Assembly (NCBI RefSeq): GCF_943736975.1
Contig: NZ_CALSFO010000003.1
Span: forward strand, 558,001-622,000
Source: Streptococcus sp. Marseille-Q0941
Lineage (GTDB): Bacteria > Bacillota > Bacilli > Lactobacillales > Streptococcaceae
Direction: 5' to 3'
DNA length: 64,000 nucleotides
Every line of letters begins with the position of its first letter. Position 1 is the stretch's first letter. The position numbers and the translations under genes are program-made. Shown in pieces: positions 8,593-17,337 of the stretch. The notes under the pieces were generated by a model. The model made no database searches, was not told where the DNA came from, and was given only the letters and a program-made list of their open reading frames with translations.

Positions 8593-8951
8593 ATATGAAT
8601 ACTATTTTTAAACTAAATGAAAAATTGGAAAACTCACCCTCTATTTTAAGTATTGAGGATGAATTATTTTTTATTGATAGATTGCAAACATTACCTATTG
8701 ATGAAATTAGGGAAAATAAAGAAATATTTAAGAGAATTATCTCAGCTATCCAAGAATCTCACCAAGACAACGGGATATTTGAAATAACAGATGAAAATAT
8801 TAAGATTTTCTTTGAATTTGTTATCTGGATTAGAAATTTAAAAAAACTATATCACCTTGATTTTGAGAAATATATAGATGGGTTAGATACAAATTTTGAT
8901 GGTTCACAACAAATTTGATCCTCAAATGAAAAAATTATACAGCAAGCCGTA
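8593..8951 (+). repeat. Dispersed 359-bp duplication, copy A
   Basis: Nearly identical, without net length change, to 38164-38522 (about a dozen substitutions by eye). It covers a whole small immunity gene plus its 3' spacer and ends exactly after the first bases of the boundary element (CAGCAAGCCGTA). The shared right edge at the boundary element suggests homologous exchange through these repeats. Confidence 0.85.
8595..8918 (+). CDS. Putative immunity protein, duplicated (copy A)
   Basis: 107 residues, acidic and helical: LENSPSILSIEDELFFIDRL, then ISAIQESHQDNGIFEITDEN and FFEFVIWIRNLKKLY. Copy B at 38166 differs at a few residues and stops four codons earlier (TCA to TAA). No toxin remains next to either copy. 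Family not recognised. Confidence 0.55.
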   Translation: MNTIFKLNEKLENSPSILSIEDELFFIDRLQTLPIDEIRENKEIFKRIISAIQESHQDNGIFEITDENIKIFFEFVIWIRNLKKLYHLDFEKYIDGLDTNFDGSQQI

Positions 8952-9629
8952 GTCTGCATACATATAGTGTGCATATCTCAAGGCACACACGGCCTCTTGT
9001 TCCAATGACTTATCAAGTCGTCTGAAAGAGGAAACCAAGGTAACGAATAGCTCTTACCAAACCTTCCGCCTGCAAAACCAGTATTGCGACCTTGAGACGG
9101 GGCTGCATTACAACTTCTTCAGGTATTACGACCTGATGCAGGACGGTTTGTGAATCAGGATCCGATTGGGTTGTTTGGTGGAGATAATCTATATCAGTTT
9201 GCGCCGAATTCCATTGGGTGGATTGATACTTTAGATTTAGCACGTTGAGGAACTTACAGAGGAGAGAGAGGGAGCCATAAAGGATGAGAAACTAATCACT
9301 CTCCAGCTTGGGGAACATATAAAGATTTACCAAATAGACCATCTTATGGTTCTGCACCTGCGTATCATATGGATAAATCAGATCATAGAGGCATGTCAAG
9401 TACAGGGAGTTCAACTACTGCTCGTCGTTGGAGAGCGCAACAAAGACAATTTATCCTTCAAGGTCGATGGGATTTGGCTATGGATATGGATATTGTTGAG
9501 ACTAAGAGGAAATTTATAGATAAATATGATAAGAGATTGAGAAGGATGGTGCGAGAAGCTGTTAGACAGAAATTAATCACTAAATATCAAGCATCTAAAC
9601 TAAGAAAGGTCATTGGAAAATGCAAGTGA
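8942..9629 (+). pseudogene. Boundary element, Rhs core and HNH-type toxin tip with three lesions
   Basis: A short boundary element leads to AAGTCGTCTGAA and core sequence. A one-base loss at about 9127 (TACGACCTG for TACGAGCCTG) breaks the core. In the tip frame TGA stops stand at 9246-9248 and 9285-9287, each where CGA (Arg) is expected. The distal tip is intact: YGSAPAYHMDKSDHRGMSST, WRAQQRQFILQGRWDLAMDM and ending VIGKCK. The YG.A...M...DHR.T.S.GS pattern matches an HNH-like DNase tip common in CdiA/Rhs proteins. Confidence 0.65.
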
Positions 9630-10060
9630 ATGAAGTTAAAATTATTCCTTTTAAAGGCATAGATTTAGGTAATCGTTTTTTTCAGCTTGGAAATACGATG
9701 GAGCAAATTATTGCTAAATATGGAGAGGCAGCAAAGGTTATAGAAGATAGCATTCTTAAAATTACTTCTGAATATAGAGATGCCTGCACATTAGAATATA
9801 AAAATAATAAATTAGTTAGCATTATTTGTAGTAAACATCTGAATCCAATATTTGATAATTTAAATCTTTTTGAGCCTGAAAATATTAAAAAATTAAAAGA
9901 AGAATATGATTGCATTGATGGAAAAGCATATATTACATTTCCCACTTTAGGTATTTCCATAGGTGGCATGTCCAAAAAAAGGATACCTGAAGGTAAAGTT
10001 GTTATAGTCTTCGTAAAAGAGGAGATAGATACTTATGAATTTTTTGCTAATGAGGATTGA
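9620..10060 (+). CDS. Immunity protein for the HNH-type tip
   Basis: 146 residues starting inside the last codons of the toxin. The pattern FKGIDLGNRFFQLGNTMEQI then KYGEAAKVIED matches small immunity proteins that accompany this DNase type, as I remember them. Cytoplasmic, mixed alpha/beta. Confidence 0.55.
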   Translation: MQVNEVKIIPFKGIDLGNRFFQLGNTMEQIIAKYGEAAKVIEDSILKITSEYRDACTLEYKNNKLVSIICSKHLNPIFDNLNLFEPENIKKLKEEYDCIDGKAYITFPTLGISIGGMSKKRIPEGKVVIVFVKEEIDTYEFFANED

Positions 10061-10081
10061 GAAGCTGTTGCTCGCGTAAAT

Positions 10082-10528
10082 CCAAGCCGTAGCCTGCATA
10101 AACTCTTAAGTCCTGACGTAGAGGGTGTGCGGTATGCACGCACACGGTTTTGCCTATCTACACCACATCATCGAAGACGGAGAAAGCGGCCAACAAGCCC
10201 ACTACTTCCACTGCGACCAAATCGGCATCCCAAGAGAGATGACCGATAAGGACGGCAATTTGTTGTGGTTCGGCAACTACACCGGCTGGGGTCGTCTAAA
10301 AGAGGAAATCAAGGTAACAGATAGCGCATACCGTCCTTCTGCTTGCAAAACCAATATGCCGATGCTGACTACAACTTCTTCAGGTATTACGAGCCGGAGG
10401 CGGGTCGGTTTGTGAACCAGGACCCGATCGGGTTGGATAGCTGTGATAACCTTTATTGGTTTGCACCGAATGTGGCTATGTGGCTTGAACCTTGGGGATT
10501 AGCAAAACTTGGTTCTGGAAAGTGTTAA
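10082..10528 (+). pseudogene. Boundary element, Rhs core with frameshift, toxin tip deleted
   Basis: GTGTGCGGTATGCACGCAC hairpin, then core YLHHIIEDGESGQQAHYFHC.. [17 protein letters not shown] frame change at QNQYAD moves to a second frame ([32 protein letters not shown]) which ends [11 protein letters not shown]. Only a GSGKC end is left of the toxin. Confidence 0.65.
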
Positions 10529-10553
10529 GAAACAATATGATAAGGAATTATTT

Positions 10554-10904
10554 ATGGAAATTATTTCAAAAAACACGTATTACAAGATAGAAGATGGTAT
10601 TCTTACCATTGCTTTTGCAGATAGTAAAAAACCTAATCCTAATAATTACTTAATCTTGCAAAGAGAAGTTGACAACTTAGAATACTATTATTATGAAATA
10701 AACAGTCAGCAATATTCAGGAATAGGTGGCTTCAAAAAGGTAGAGATTTATTCTGATAAATTAGTTATTTATTTTCAAGAAAAACAAAAAATTTATCAAA
10801 ATAGTATTGAAAATCTAATTATTACTTATCAACCTGATAAAAGATTAAATGAATATATTGAGTATATTTTTGGAGAATCCGATTGTGAGGTTATAGTTTG
10901 CTAA
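10554..10904 (+). CDS. Imm10-like immunity protein
   Basis: Start set at MEIISKNTYYKIEDG, behind AAGGAATTATTT. The sequence ILTIAFADS, NYLILQREVD and YYYEINSQQYSGIGGFKKVE, followed by an I.F strand pair, fits Imm10 as I know it (beta-rich, about 115 residues). Its toxin has been deleted. Confidence 0.55.
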   Translation: MEIISKNTYYKIEDGILTIAFADSKKPNPNNYLILQREVDNLEYYYYEINSQQYSGIGGFKKVEIYSDKLVIYFQEKQKIYQNSIENLIITYQPDKRLNEYIEYIFGESDCEVIVC

Positions 10905-11257
10905 TTAAAAATAAATCTATGTGGAACCCAGTAGAAATTTCATTTGATGAGTCCGATGATGAAGGTTTGTCATATATCTACTTTGATTTGGGAAATTTTC
11001 ATTATTTCACCCTAACCTTCAATCAAGATGAAGATGATCAAATATATCTTGAATTCAATGAACAAACGTTTTCAATTGAAAATAATAACGTTACTTATGA
11101 TTTAAAAGGTAATATCTTATCATTCGATTTTGGCGAAGATATTCAGAAATCTTTGAAAATCGAGAAACATATTGATATTGAAATAAATATAGACACTAAT
11201 ATGGTTTCATTTAGGAAAACACTAGAAAATATTTTTTTAGCAAAAAACAGAATATAA
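10898..11257 (+). CDS. Second Imm10-like immunity protein
   Basis: TTG start 7 nt behind GAGG, overlapping the previous gene by 7 bp; ATG at 10919 is the alternative. About 119 residues with the same beta-rich organisation (IYLEFNEQTFSIENNNVTYD, LSFDFG). A tandem, diverged copy of the preceding gene is the simplest reading. Confidence 0.5.
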   Translation: MLIKNKSMWNPVEISFDESDDEGLSYIYFDLGNFHYFTLTFNQDEDDQIYLEFNEQTFSIENNNVTYDLKGNILSFDFGEDIQKSLKIEKHIDIEINIDTNMVSFRKTLENIFLAKNRI

Positions 11258-11316
11258 CTTGTATAGGTAAGCAAGCTGTAGCCTGAACAAAAACTTTCAG
11301 TCCTAAGGAGTATTTT

Positions 11317-11817
11317 ATGAAAATCAAAGAATTAATTGAAAAATTAGAACAAAAAAGTAGCCATCAATTTTTGAAAGCAGTATCAAAACCAGAATTTGCT
11401 TTTCCTTTGCCAAAAGATTTAGAATTCTTTTATGAAAATTATGAATATGCTATTCTCAATATTGATACTTCTTGTGAGATAAGAATCAGTTCACTTTCAG
11501 AATTGCAACCAACAAACCAAATTCTATATCCAGTTGATGATGTTATTTGGGAGGAGTTGACAGATGATATCAGTAATGATTGGTTCATGATTGCATCTTC
11601 TCAAGAGCTTTGTCAATTTATCAGTATAGACTTAAACAAAAAAAGATTTGGTTTTTGTTATGATAGTTTTATAGAAACTCATGCTACACCTGATGAGTCT
11701 CCCATTATTGCTAAGTCATTTACAGAACTACTGGAGAAATTGGTTTCCAATGAAAAAGAATGGTTTTGGTTAGATTCCTCTTTTCAAAGCTATGGTGATG
11801 CTTATGAAAATGAATGA
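11317..11817 (+). CDS. SUKH-type immunity protein
   Basis: 166 residues, preceded by TAAGGAG and only a truncated boundary element (11270-11310). FPLPKDLEFFYENYEYAIL is the SUKH entry motif; WFMIASS...FISIDLNKKRFG and a final helix (SFTELLEKLVSNEKEW) follow. No toxin remains, so it is an orphan immunity gene. Confidence 0.65.
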   Translation: MKIKELIEKLEQKSSHQFLKAVSKPEFAFPLPKDLEFFYENYEYAILNIDTSCEIRISSLSELQPTNQILYPVDDVIWEELTDDISNDWFMIASSQELCQFISIDLNKKRFGFCYDSFIETHATPDESPIIAKSFTELLEKLVSNEKEWFWLDSSFQSYGDAYENE

Positions 11818-11818
11818 G

Positions 11819-11898
11819 TAGGTTGTAGCCGGTATGAAACCTCCAATCCCGACGTAAGTGTGCGCGGTACGCACGCGGTTTCTGTTTTCAGACGGCCT
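11819..11898 (+). repeat. Boundary element with DUS, no core or toxin behind it
   Basis: GTAGGTTGTAGCCGGTATG variant, GACGTAAGTGTGCGCGG, then TTCAGACGGCCT at 11887-11898 (AG-DUS). The next gene (Imm22) starts 57 bp later with no toxin sequence between, a clear case of complete toxin loss. Confidence 0.7.
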
Positions 11899-11954
11899 CT
11901 GTAATGAAATAAATTTAAAATTAAATTTTCAATAATTGAGAAAGGACGATTAAA

Positions 11955-12359
11955 ATGCTTGATTCAGATACAAAAAATATGATTTCTGTATGGATAGGAA
12001 CATCAAATAAGACATTAGATGAATTTAATAAATACACTGAAGGAATGGAAGATTCAGATTCTCAATGTCCAGCATTTGCAGATTTTGGGGTTTCATTTAT
12101 TGATTCAGACTTTTTTGTAGCTTTTCGTACCAAAAACGGAGAGATTGTTCCAATTGAAATTTTAGCTGAAGAAATTGGTACGCATTCGAAAAAAGCCACA
12201 GAAGAAATTATAAGAGCTTCTAAAGAAAAAGGTGTGAATGAAGGGAATTCTTTGTATTATTATGCAAACGCTACTTTTAAACCCGATAATCCAGAAAAAC
12301 TTTATAATGACTTAAAATTTATAGGAACGTTTAAAGATCCTAGAAAAAAGTTTCGTTAA
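11955..12359 (+). CDS. Imm22-type immunity protein
   Basis: 134 residues. ISVWIGTSNKTLDEFNKYTE near the start, then CPAFADFGVSF and a long YYYANATF region, matches Imm22 (vWvG...e.f..Y.e). AGAAAGGACG precedes the ATG. Orphan. Confidence 0.6.
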   Translation: MLDSDTKNMISVWIGTSNKTLDEFNKYTEGMEDSDSQCPAFADFGVSFIDSDFFVAFRTKNGEIVPIEILAEEIGTHSKKATEEIIRASKEKGVNEGNSLYYYANATFKPDNPEKLYNDLKFIGTFKDPRKKFR

Positions 12360-12418
12360 ATTGGTTGCCTAGCAAGCCGTAGCCTGCATCAAATTTTTAA
12401 GTAGAAAGGATTTAAATA

Positions 12419-12847
12419 ATGGGCCTGCCAAAACAAGCAATTGATTCAATTGTTAAATTATCAGCTAAAGAAAGATTGGATTATTCTATTAAAACTATAT
12501 CCGGTACTGAAACTTTATACCTACTTGATGGAAAGGATGACTGGATATGTTTGCAAGATGATGAAGGAAAAGAATATCTAATGATCTTTCCAGAATCTGA
12601 GTTTGCGGAGTTAGCTCTCCAATGGAACCCTCAAGCATTGAGAATAGATGAAATGGAACTAAAGAACTTCTTAGAAGATACCGTTCCTTTAATGTCTGAA
12701 AGTAATATTAGATTAGCTATTTTTCCTATAGATGAAAAAACAGAAACTATTATTTTTGATCCAATTGAATTTGCTAAGATGATCAATGATTATTTTTATG
12801 AGTGGTATGGGGAAGAATTTGATTTACCTTATTTATTAGGAGGTTAA
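12419..12847 (+). CDS. DUF2750-type immunity protein, tandem copy 1
   Basis: 142 residues: LSAKERLDYSIKTISGTETL, YLLDGKDDWICLQDDEGKEY, MIFPESEFAELA and LRLAIFP-like strands fit DUF2750. Only a stub of the boundary element (GCAAGCCGTAGCCTGCATC) lies upstream, and there is no toxin. The next gene starts 3 bp later. Confidence 0.65.
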   Translation: MGLPKQAIDSIVKLSAKERLDYSIKTISGTETLYLLDGKDDWICLQDDEGKEYLMIFPESEFAELALQWNPQALRIDEMELKNFLEDTVPLMSESNIRLAIFPIDEKTETIIFDPIEFAKMINDYFYEWYGEEFDLPYLLGG

Positions 12848-12849
12848 CA

Positions 12850-13269
12850 ATGGGTTTACATAAAAAAGCAATAAATGCAATTCTTAATTTGTCCAGTCAA
12901 GAACGTTATGAGCATACTTTAAAAAGGATAACTGACTCTGGAGTTTTATATGTTTTAGCAGACAAAGACGGAGATTGGATATTATGGGGAGATGAGAAAA
13001 ATTCATCTTTAGCCATATGGCCTGAATTAGAATTCGCGAGAATTATGGCAAATTCTGAGGATAAGAATTCTGATATTTATGAAATTGAGATAGAAGAATT
13101 TTTAGAGGATGGGATACCATGGTTAATAGAAAATAATATAGGTATAGCTGTCTTTCCGATTCCTAATAATCCTGAAACTATTGATATGAAGGCTATTCAG
13201 TTTGCTGCCTCAGTCAATAAAATCTTAGATGAAAGTTATGATGAGGCCTTAGATTTGCCTTATCTTTAA
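12850..13269 (+). CDS. DUF2750-type immunity protein, tandem copy 2
   Basis: 139 residues, clearly paralogous to the preceding gene (LSSQERYEHTLKRITDSG, VLYVLADKDGDWILWGDEK, WPELEFARIM, IGIAVFPIP, final LDLPYL). GGAGG ribosome site inside the upstream gene's last codons. Tandem diverged copies may recognise different variants of one toxin. Confidence 0.65.
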   Translation: MGLHKKAINAILNLSSQERYEHTLKRITDSGVLYVLADKDGDWILWGDEKNSSLAIWPELEFARIMANSEDKNSDIYEIEIEEFLEDGIPWLIENNIGIAVFPIPNNPETIDMKAIQFAASVNKILDESYDEALDLPYL

Positions 13270-13304
13270 ACGAATGATCAGTTCAAAATCCAACCAAACC
13301 GTAA

Positions 13305-13752
13305 GGTCGCCTGAAAAAGGATGAGCGGGTTTACAAGGATGCGAATCAGCCCTTCCGCCTGCAAAACCAGTTTGCCGACCGTGAGACGGGGTACACTACA
13401 ACTTCTCCAGGTGTTAAGAACCTGATGCGGGTCGGTTTGTGAATCAGGATTCAATCGGATTACTTGGTGAAGAGAATTTATATAGATTTGCACCTAATAC
13501 AACGAAATGGAATAATCCATTAGGACTAATGAACAAATGTGATAATTGTTCAAAAACTGTAGTAGACATAAACCTTGTACAAAGGGAAACCAGTAACATT
13601 AGTTGCTTGTCAAACAGGGAAAAGGGGACAATTCATTTGCTCAAAAATTGGCTAATGAATTAACAACACCTGTACGTGGTGCGACAGAAAATGTTAGTGC
13701 AGTTATAGGAGAAGGATTAAATGGAGGTAAATATGTTACAATTAAGCCATGA
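13305..13752 (+). pseudogene. Rhs core remnant and frameshifted toxin tip (ACxTG...FAxxLANEL type)
   Basis: The core has RC-stop-EPDAGR (TAA at about 13413), then a clean [20 protein letters not shown]. The tip reads KPVTLVACQTGK, then after a one-base insertion GDNSFAQKLANELTTPVRGA and NGGKYVTIKP stop. A Val-Ala-Cys-x-Thr-Gly plus FAQ.LA...V.APT pattern is common in Rhs and haemagglutinin tips; I do not know its activity. A related tail stands before the other Sel1 gene at 40254. Confidence 0.55.
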
Positions 13753-13821
13753 AATCCTTAAATTTATTTTTTAAGTATTTTTCTAACGTCTTATAATAAC
13801 TCATACAGTAAGGATAGAGAC

Positions 13822-14193
13822 ATGAAATCTAATGCCAACATTTCAATAAATGACAGTATGTATATTTCTAAAACTGATCTGGAAAAGTTAAAAATTGATG
13901 CTTCCTCTGGCAATAGTCAAGCAGCATCAAAATTAGCTAATTATTTTGCTTTTTATGAATTTAACAATGATAAATTTATATTTTGGTTAATTCGATCAGC
14001 CGAATTAGGTAATACTCAAGCACAATATGATTTGGCCTATATATTCTTTGATCATTACCAAGACAGTAAAGACAAAAACAAATTAGACGAAGCGGAAAAA
14101 TGGGCTCTACTTGCTCAAAAAAATGGGATGTCTATTACTAACCTACTCACTGATATACATCGAGAGATTGATATCGCTCAAGGAGGATTATGA
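13822..14193 (+). CDS. Sel1-repeat immunity protein
   Basis: 123 residues with two Sel1-like units (DASSGNSQAASKLANYFAFY; LIRSAELGNTQAQYDLAYIF) and a third partial one (AEKWALLAQKNGM). GTAAGGATAGAGAC precedes the ATG. It pairs with the ACxTG-type tip remnant, a pairing repeated at 40.1-40.6 kb. Confidence 0.65.
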   Translation: MKSNANISINDSMYISKTDLEKLKIDASSGNSQAASKLANYFAFYEFNNDKFIFWLIRSAELGNTQAQYDLAYIFFDHYQDSKDKNKLDEAEKWALLAQKNGMSITNLLTDIHREIDIAQGGL

Positions 14194-14202
14194 AAAACAT
14201 GA

Positions 14203-14289
14203 ACTCCTAAAGCTCAAAGAAAACGTTTAAGAAAAGAAGCCAAGAAATTTCTTAGAAAATTGAAAAAAGCAGGTAAGAAATGCCCTTAA
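14203..14289 (+). pseudogene. 3' tail of a lost toxin
   Basis: 28 codons of a basic tail (TPKAQRKRLRKEAKKFLRKL ... AGKKCP) after an in-frame TGA. It sits between the Sel1 gene and the next immunity gene with no boundary element, showing a deletion that fused two cassettes. Confidence 0.5.
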
Positions 14290-14307
14290 ATTTTTAGGAG
14301 AATTTAA

Positions 14308-14892
14308 ATGAAAAAAAATGGATACGTTAATTTTAACTTTTTAGATAGTAAACCCAATATAAATAATATATTAGTTGGGCTAGATTTAGATTATTCAAAT
14401 AAAGTGATAGCGCCAGATGGTCATGAGTTAGCACTGATTGCTTTTATGCCAATTGAAAATTTATTGACTATTGCACCTCAATTTAAAACAGATTTTCAGG
14501 ATAAGGAATATAAAGATAAAGTAATTTACGTTTTTTCTTATTATGATAAAGAAGATTATTTTCTTGACTACATTACTGAAATTGACGATGCTATTCAAGG
14601 ATATACGAAAGTTATCATCGGAGATAAAAATCAGTTCAAGTTTAACCTAGATAAATTTTATCCAATTAATCCTATTGAGAATTCAGATCAAATGAGTTTT
14701 TTAGGAGGACAACCTGAATATTTACAACAAGAGAGTTATGATTTTCTAGAAAAATATATTTTCATAGGTCAAATCTTAGGAATGGATCTACCTGAAAAAG
14801 TAAATGAAATTTTTTATCTAACTGAGAACATAGGATATATTTTTATAGATCGAGATCTATCTGGTGGATTATTCTTCGTACAAACGACTTAA
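14308..14892 (+). CDS. DUF1963-like immunity protein
   Basis: 194 residues with ELALIAFMPIENL, FLGGQPEYLQQ and the closing GYIFIDRDLSGGLFFVQT. The 'G-Y-.F.D....G.FF.Q' end is shared with the protein at 36452 and is typical of the DUF1963 (YwqG-like) fold. TTTAGGAG ribosome site. Confidence 0.55.
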   Translation: MKKNGYVNFNFLDSKPNINNILVGLDLDYSNKVIAPDGHELALIAFMPIENLLTIAPQFKTDFQDKEYKDKVIYVFSYYDKEDYFLDYITEIDDAIQGYTKVIIGDKNQFKFNLDKFYPINPIENSDQMSFLGGQPEYLQQESYDFLEKYIFIGQILGMDLPEKVNEIFYLTENIGYIFIDRDLSGGLFFVQTT

Positions 14893-14915
14893 ACAAAACT
14901 AAAAAGGATTGAATT

Positions 14916-15320
14916 ATGAATGAAAGTATTGAAACAGTATTAAATAGTTTTCTGATGGAAATGTATAAATGGGAAGACAATGCTAATAAGCATATTGATG
15001 CAGGCACAGATATTCCTGATGAGATATTGAAACAAACACTAAAGGAAATATACGATAAATACCTAACAGATAAACCAAGAAAAATGGGAAAGTTAGAATG
15101 TATGACTGTTAACTACCCTCCAACATTCAATCCAGATAACGAGAAAATCATTGAAATAGAAGAAAAAGGTAGCTCTATAACTGTAAAAAATGATGTTCTT
15201 TACGCTGGAATGGAAGTACAAAGACTTTATAAATTCAAAAAACAGGCAGGTCTCTGGAAACTAGATAATGTAAAAGAATTTGATAGTTATGATGGGAAAT
15301 GGTATTCTATACATATCTAA
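14916..15320 (+). CDS. NTF2-fold immunity protein
   Basis: 134 residues. FLMEMYKWEDNANKHIDAG, a long helix to IYDKYLTDKPRKMG and then beta strands (LECMTVNYPPTF, VQRLYKFKKQAGLWKL) fit NTF2-fold immunity proteins. AAAAGGATTG before the ATG. No toxin precedes it. Confidence 0.6.
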   Translation: MNESIETVLNSFLMEMYKWEDNANKHIDAGTDIPDEILKQTLKEIYDKYLTDKPRKMGKLECMTVNYPPTFNPDNEKIIEIEEKGSSITVKNDVLYAGMEVQRLYKFKKQAGLWKLDNVKEFDSYDGKWYSIHI

Positions 15321-15332
15321 ATTAAAGTAATT

Positions 15333-15453
15333 AGCAAACTGTAGCCAGTATGAAACCTCCAGTCCTGACGTGAGGCGTGTACGGTGCGCGCGAACCCTTG
15401 GCACATTTGACCCCAAGACTGGCAAACAATTGAAAGACTCCATTAAAAACTGA
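15333..15453 (+). pseudogene. Boundary element fused to a toxin tail
   Basis: GCAAACTGTAGCCAGTATG and a GTGTACGGTGCGCGCG hairpin variant join CGAACCCTTGGCAC of the core. A toxin tail TFDPKTGKQLKDSIKN (15403-15453) follows. The same hairpin-to-CTTGGCAC joint occurs at 19.76 and 32.38 kb, so these cassettes share one founding junction. Confidence 0.55.
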
Positions 15454-15464
15454 AGGATAGAACC

Positions 15465-15710
15465 ATGAAAAAAATCATAAGATTTATATCAAAATTTGAA
15501 AAAAATGAAGAAAAATTTATTGAGGTTATAAATTTTAAGAATGAACCATCTCTTAATTTTCTACAAAAAATTTTTCATGAAACTGGTCCGATGTATGAAG
15601 AATATTTGATATCAAATGAAGTTGTAAAAATAATTGAACCTTATGTATGTGAGAAGTTAGACATAAATAATTATGACTATTTCTTGTCTTGCGAAGAGGA
15701 TATTATTTAA
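15465..15710 (+). CDS. Small putative immunity protein
   Basis: 81 residues, acidic, starting [18 protein letters not shown] behind GAAGGATAG. No family recognised. It is partner to the tail at 15403-15453. Confidence 0.45.
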   Translation: MKKIIRFISKFEKNEEKFIEVINFKNEPSLNFLQKIFHETGPMYEEYLISNEVVKIIEPYVCEKLDINNYDYFLSCEEDII

Positions 15711-15736
15711 CTAAAAATGTAATAATTATATTCACG

Positions 15737-16426
15737 GATAGCGCATACCAACCCTTCCGCCTGCAAAACCAATATGCTGACCGTGAGTCCGGGCTACACC
15801 ACAACTTCTTCAGGTATTACGAGCCTGATGCGGGTCGGTTTGTGGATCAGGATCCGATTGGGTTGTGGGGTGGTAGTAACCTTTATCGGTTTGCACCTAA
15901 TGCGCCAGGATGGACTGATCCCTCTAGTTTTATAGCTATGGCATTAGTTTTCTTACCAGAAATAGATGCTGTTTTAACTGCTTTAGGGCAAGCTGCACTA
16001 ACAGCAATTGGTATTGGAGCAGTTTTAAGTCTAAGTGGTGATACTTCAAAAGAGAAAAGTCAGGCTAAAGCACAGTCAAGGGTAGCGGTAAAGGCAGGCT
16101 CTTGTCATGGAAACTGTAAAAGTTCAAAAAAGCCTCAGCACGGATATAAAATTTACGATAAAAGAACGGGACAAATAATGGAATATGGTATCAGCGGAGC
16201 AACTAGAACAAAGGCAGATTCCTTTAAAACAGAAAATAATTCGCCGAGGATCCGAAGCAAATTGAGGGTTAAGTATGGTGGCGATCCTAATTATGCAGGC
16301 TCGGTAATGATTGATGGACTGCCAAATAGAGAAGCAGCTTTAGCGTGGAAAGAGGCACAGGTACGATTACATAAACTAAAATATGGCTCCCAGCCTCCAA
16401 GGCAAAAACGACCTATAGTTGATTAG
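15737..16426 (+). CDS. Rhs core end plus GIY-YIG (URI)-like nuclease tip
   Basis: Uninterrupted from core ([40 protein letters not shown]) through a hydrophobic linker ([18 protein letters not shown]) to the tip. The tip has [34 protein letters not shown] and [22 protein letters not shown]....YGISG with distal R and E fits a URI/GIY-YIG nuclease, by eye. The core lacks its own start codon. A broken paralogue lies at 23.3-24.0 kb. Confidence 0.65.
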   Translation, partial: DSAYQPFRLQNQYADRESGLHHNFFRYYEPDAGRFVDQDPIGLWGGSNLYRFAPNAPGWTDPSSFIAMALVFLPEIDAVLTALGQAALTAIGIGAVLSLSGDTSKEKSQAKAQSRVAVKAGSCHGNCKSSKKPQHGYKIYDKRTGQIMEYGISGATRTKADSFKTENNSPRIRSKLRVKYGGDPNYAGSVMIDGLPNREAALAWKEAQVRLHKLKYGSQPPRQKRPIVD

Positions 16427-16435
16427 GAGAAATTT

Positions 16436-17113
16436 ATGATTAAAGTTATAGACTTACAAAGTGAATATAATATAAATCCAATATTTGCGGATTTTAGTAG
16501 ACAAGCCTACGCCATTCCAACGCTATATGCTAAATCTCTGCCTAAATTTGAATCAAAACAGATTCATACCTGTTTGATTGTTTTGTATCCTCATGATGAT
16601 TTCCCAGAAAAACCGAATATAAAAGGATTTGCAGATTTCTATCTGTATTTTAATTTTGATAAATATTTTGTGTCTTCTGATGCTGAGAAAAAAATGATGC
16701 AATTAGAAGCAGTCCATCAAGGAATGTTGGGAATTGCAGTCGAACAGGGGTGGAATACAGAACCATTTGAAATAGCATATCAAGCATGCTTAGATGCTAA
16801 TCTCATCTTAAGTACTCAAATTAAAAAACGCAAAATGAGTCCGAATAGAAAACAGTATTTGTCCATATTTGCATATTGTGATCTCTATCATTTTAAAATT
16901 AATTGGGTAGTATCTGATAAGAAAGGGGCAATCCTTCACGAAGGATCTCTATTTTCAGAAGAACCTTCTTTCTTGGCTATGGGCTATCGGTTGAATTTCC
17001 GTTGGATAGATGACGAACATTTTATTGTTGAGTCCAATTACAAAGGATTGATTTCAGATACTTGGGAAGTTGATATTTCGAATGGTGCAGTCCTAGCAAC
17101 TTGCTGGTTTTAG
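16436..17113 (+). CDS. Immunity protein for the URI-like tip (copy 1)
   Basis: 225 residues, 9 bp behind the toxin, AGGAG ribosome site. Paralogue at 24129: the middle (HQGMLGIA, IKKRKMSPNRKQYLS) and the end (IDDEHFIVESNYKGLISDTW ... NGAVLAT) are almost identical, while the N-termini differ. This suggests gene conversion of the 3' half. Family not recognised. Confidence 0.6.
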   Translation: MIKVIDLQSEYNINPIFADFSRQAYAIPTLYAKSLPKFESKQIHTCLIVLYPHDDFPEKPNIKGFADFYLYFNFDKYFVSSDAEKKMMQLEAVHQGMLGIAVEQGWNTEPFEIAYQACLDANLILSTQIKKRKMSPNRKQYLSIFAYCDLYHFKINWVVSDKKGAILHEGSLFSEEPSFLAMGYRLNFRWIDDEHFIVESNYKGLISDTWEVDISNGAVLATCWF

Positions 17114-17150
17114 CCTGTGTGAAACTTCCAATTTTGACGTGGCGTGTGTA

Positions 17151-17337
17151 GCAAGCCGTAGCCCGCACAAAACCTTCAGTCCTGACGTAGGGTGTGTGCG
17201 GAATGAACGCACGCGGTTTCGCCTGTCTAAATCACATCAACGAAGACGGAGAAAGCCACCAACAAATCCACTACTTCCACTACGATCAAATCGGCATGCC
17301 TCGCGAGATGACAGATAAAGACGGCAATTTGCTATAG
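17151..17337 (+). repeat. Boundary element and Rhs core with TAG at conserved Trp
   Basis: GCAAGCCGTAGCCCGCAC, GACGTAGGGTGTGTGCGG, then core CLNHINEDGESHQQIHY...[11 protein letters not shown] followed by TAG at 17335-17337 where other copies have TGG (NLLWFGNY). Confidence 0.75.
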
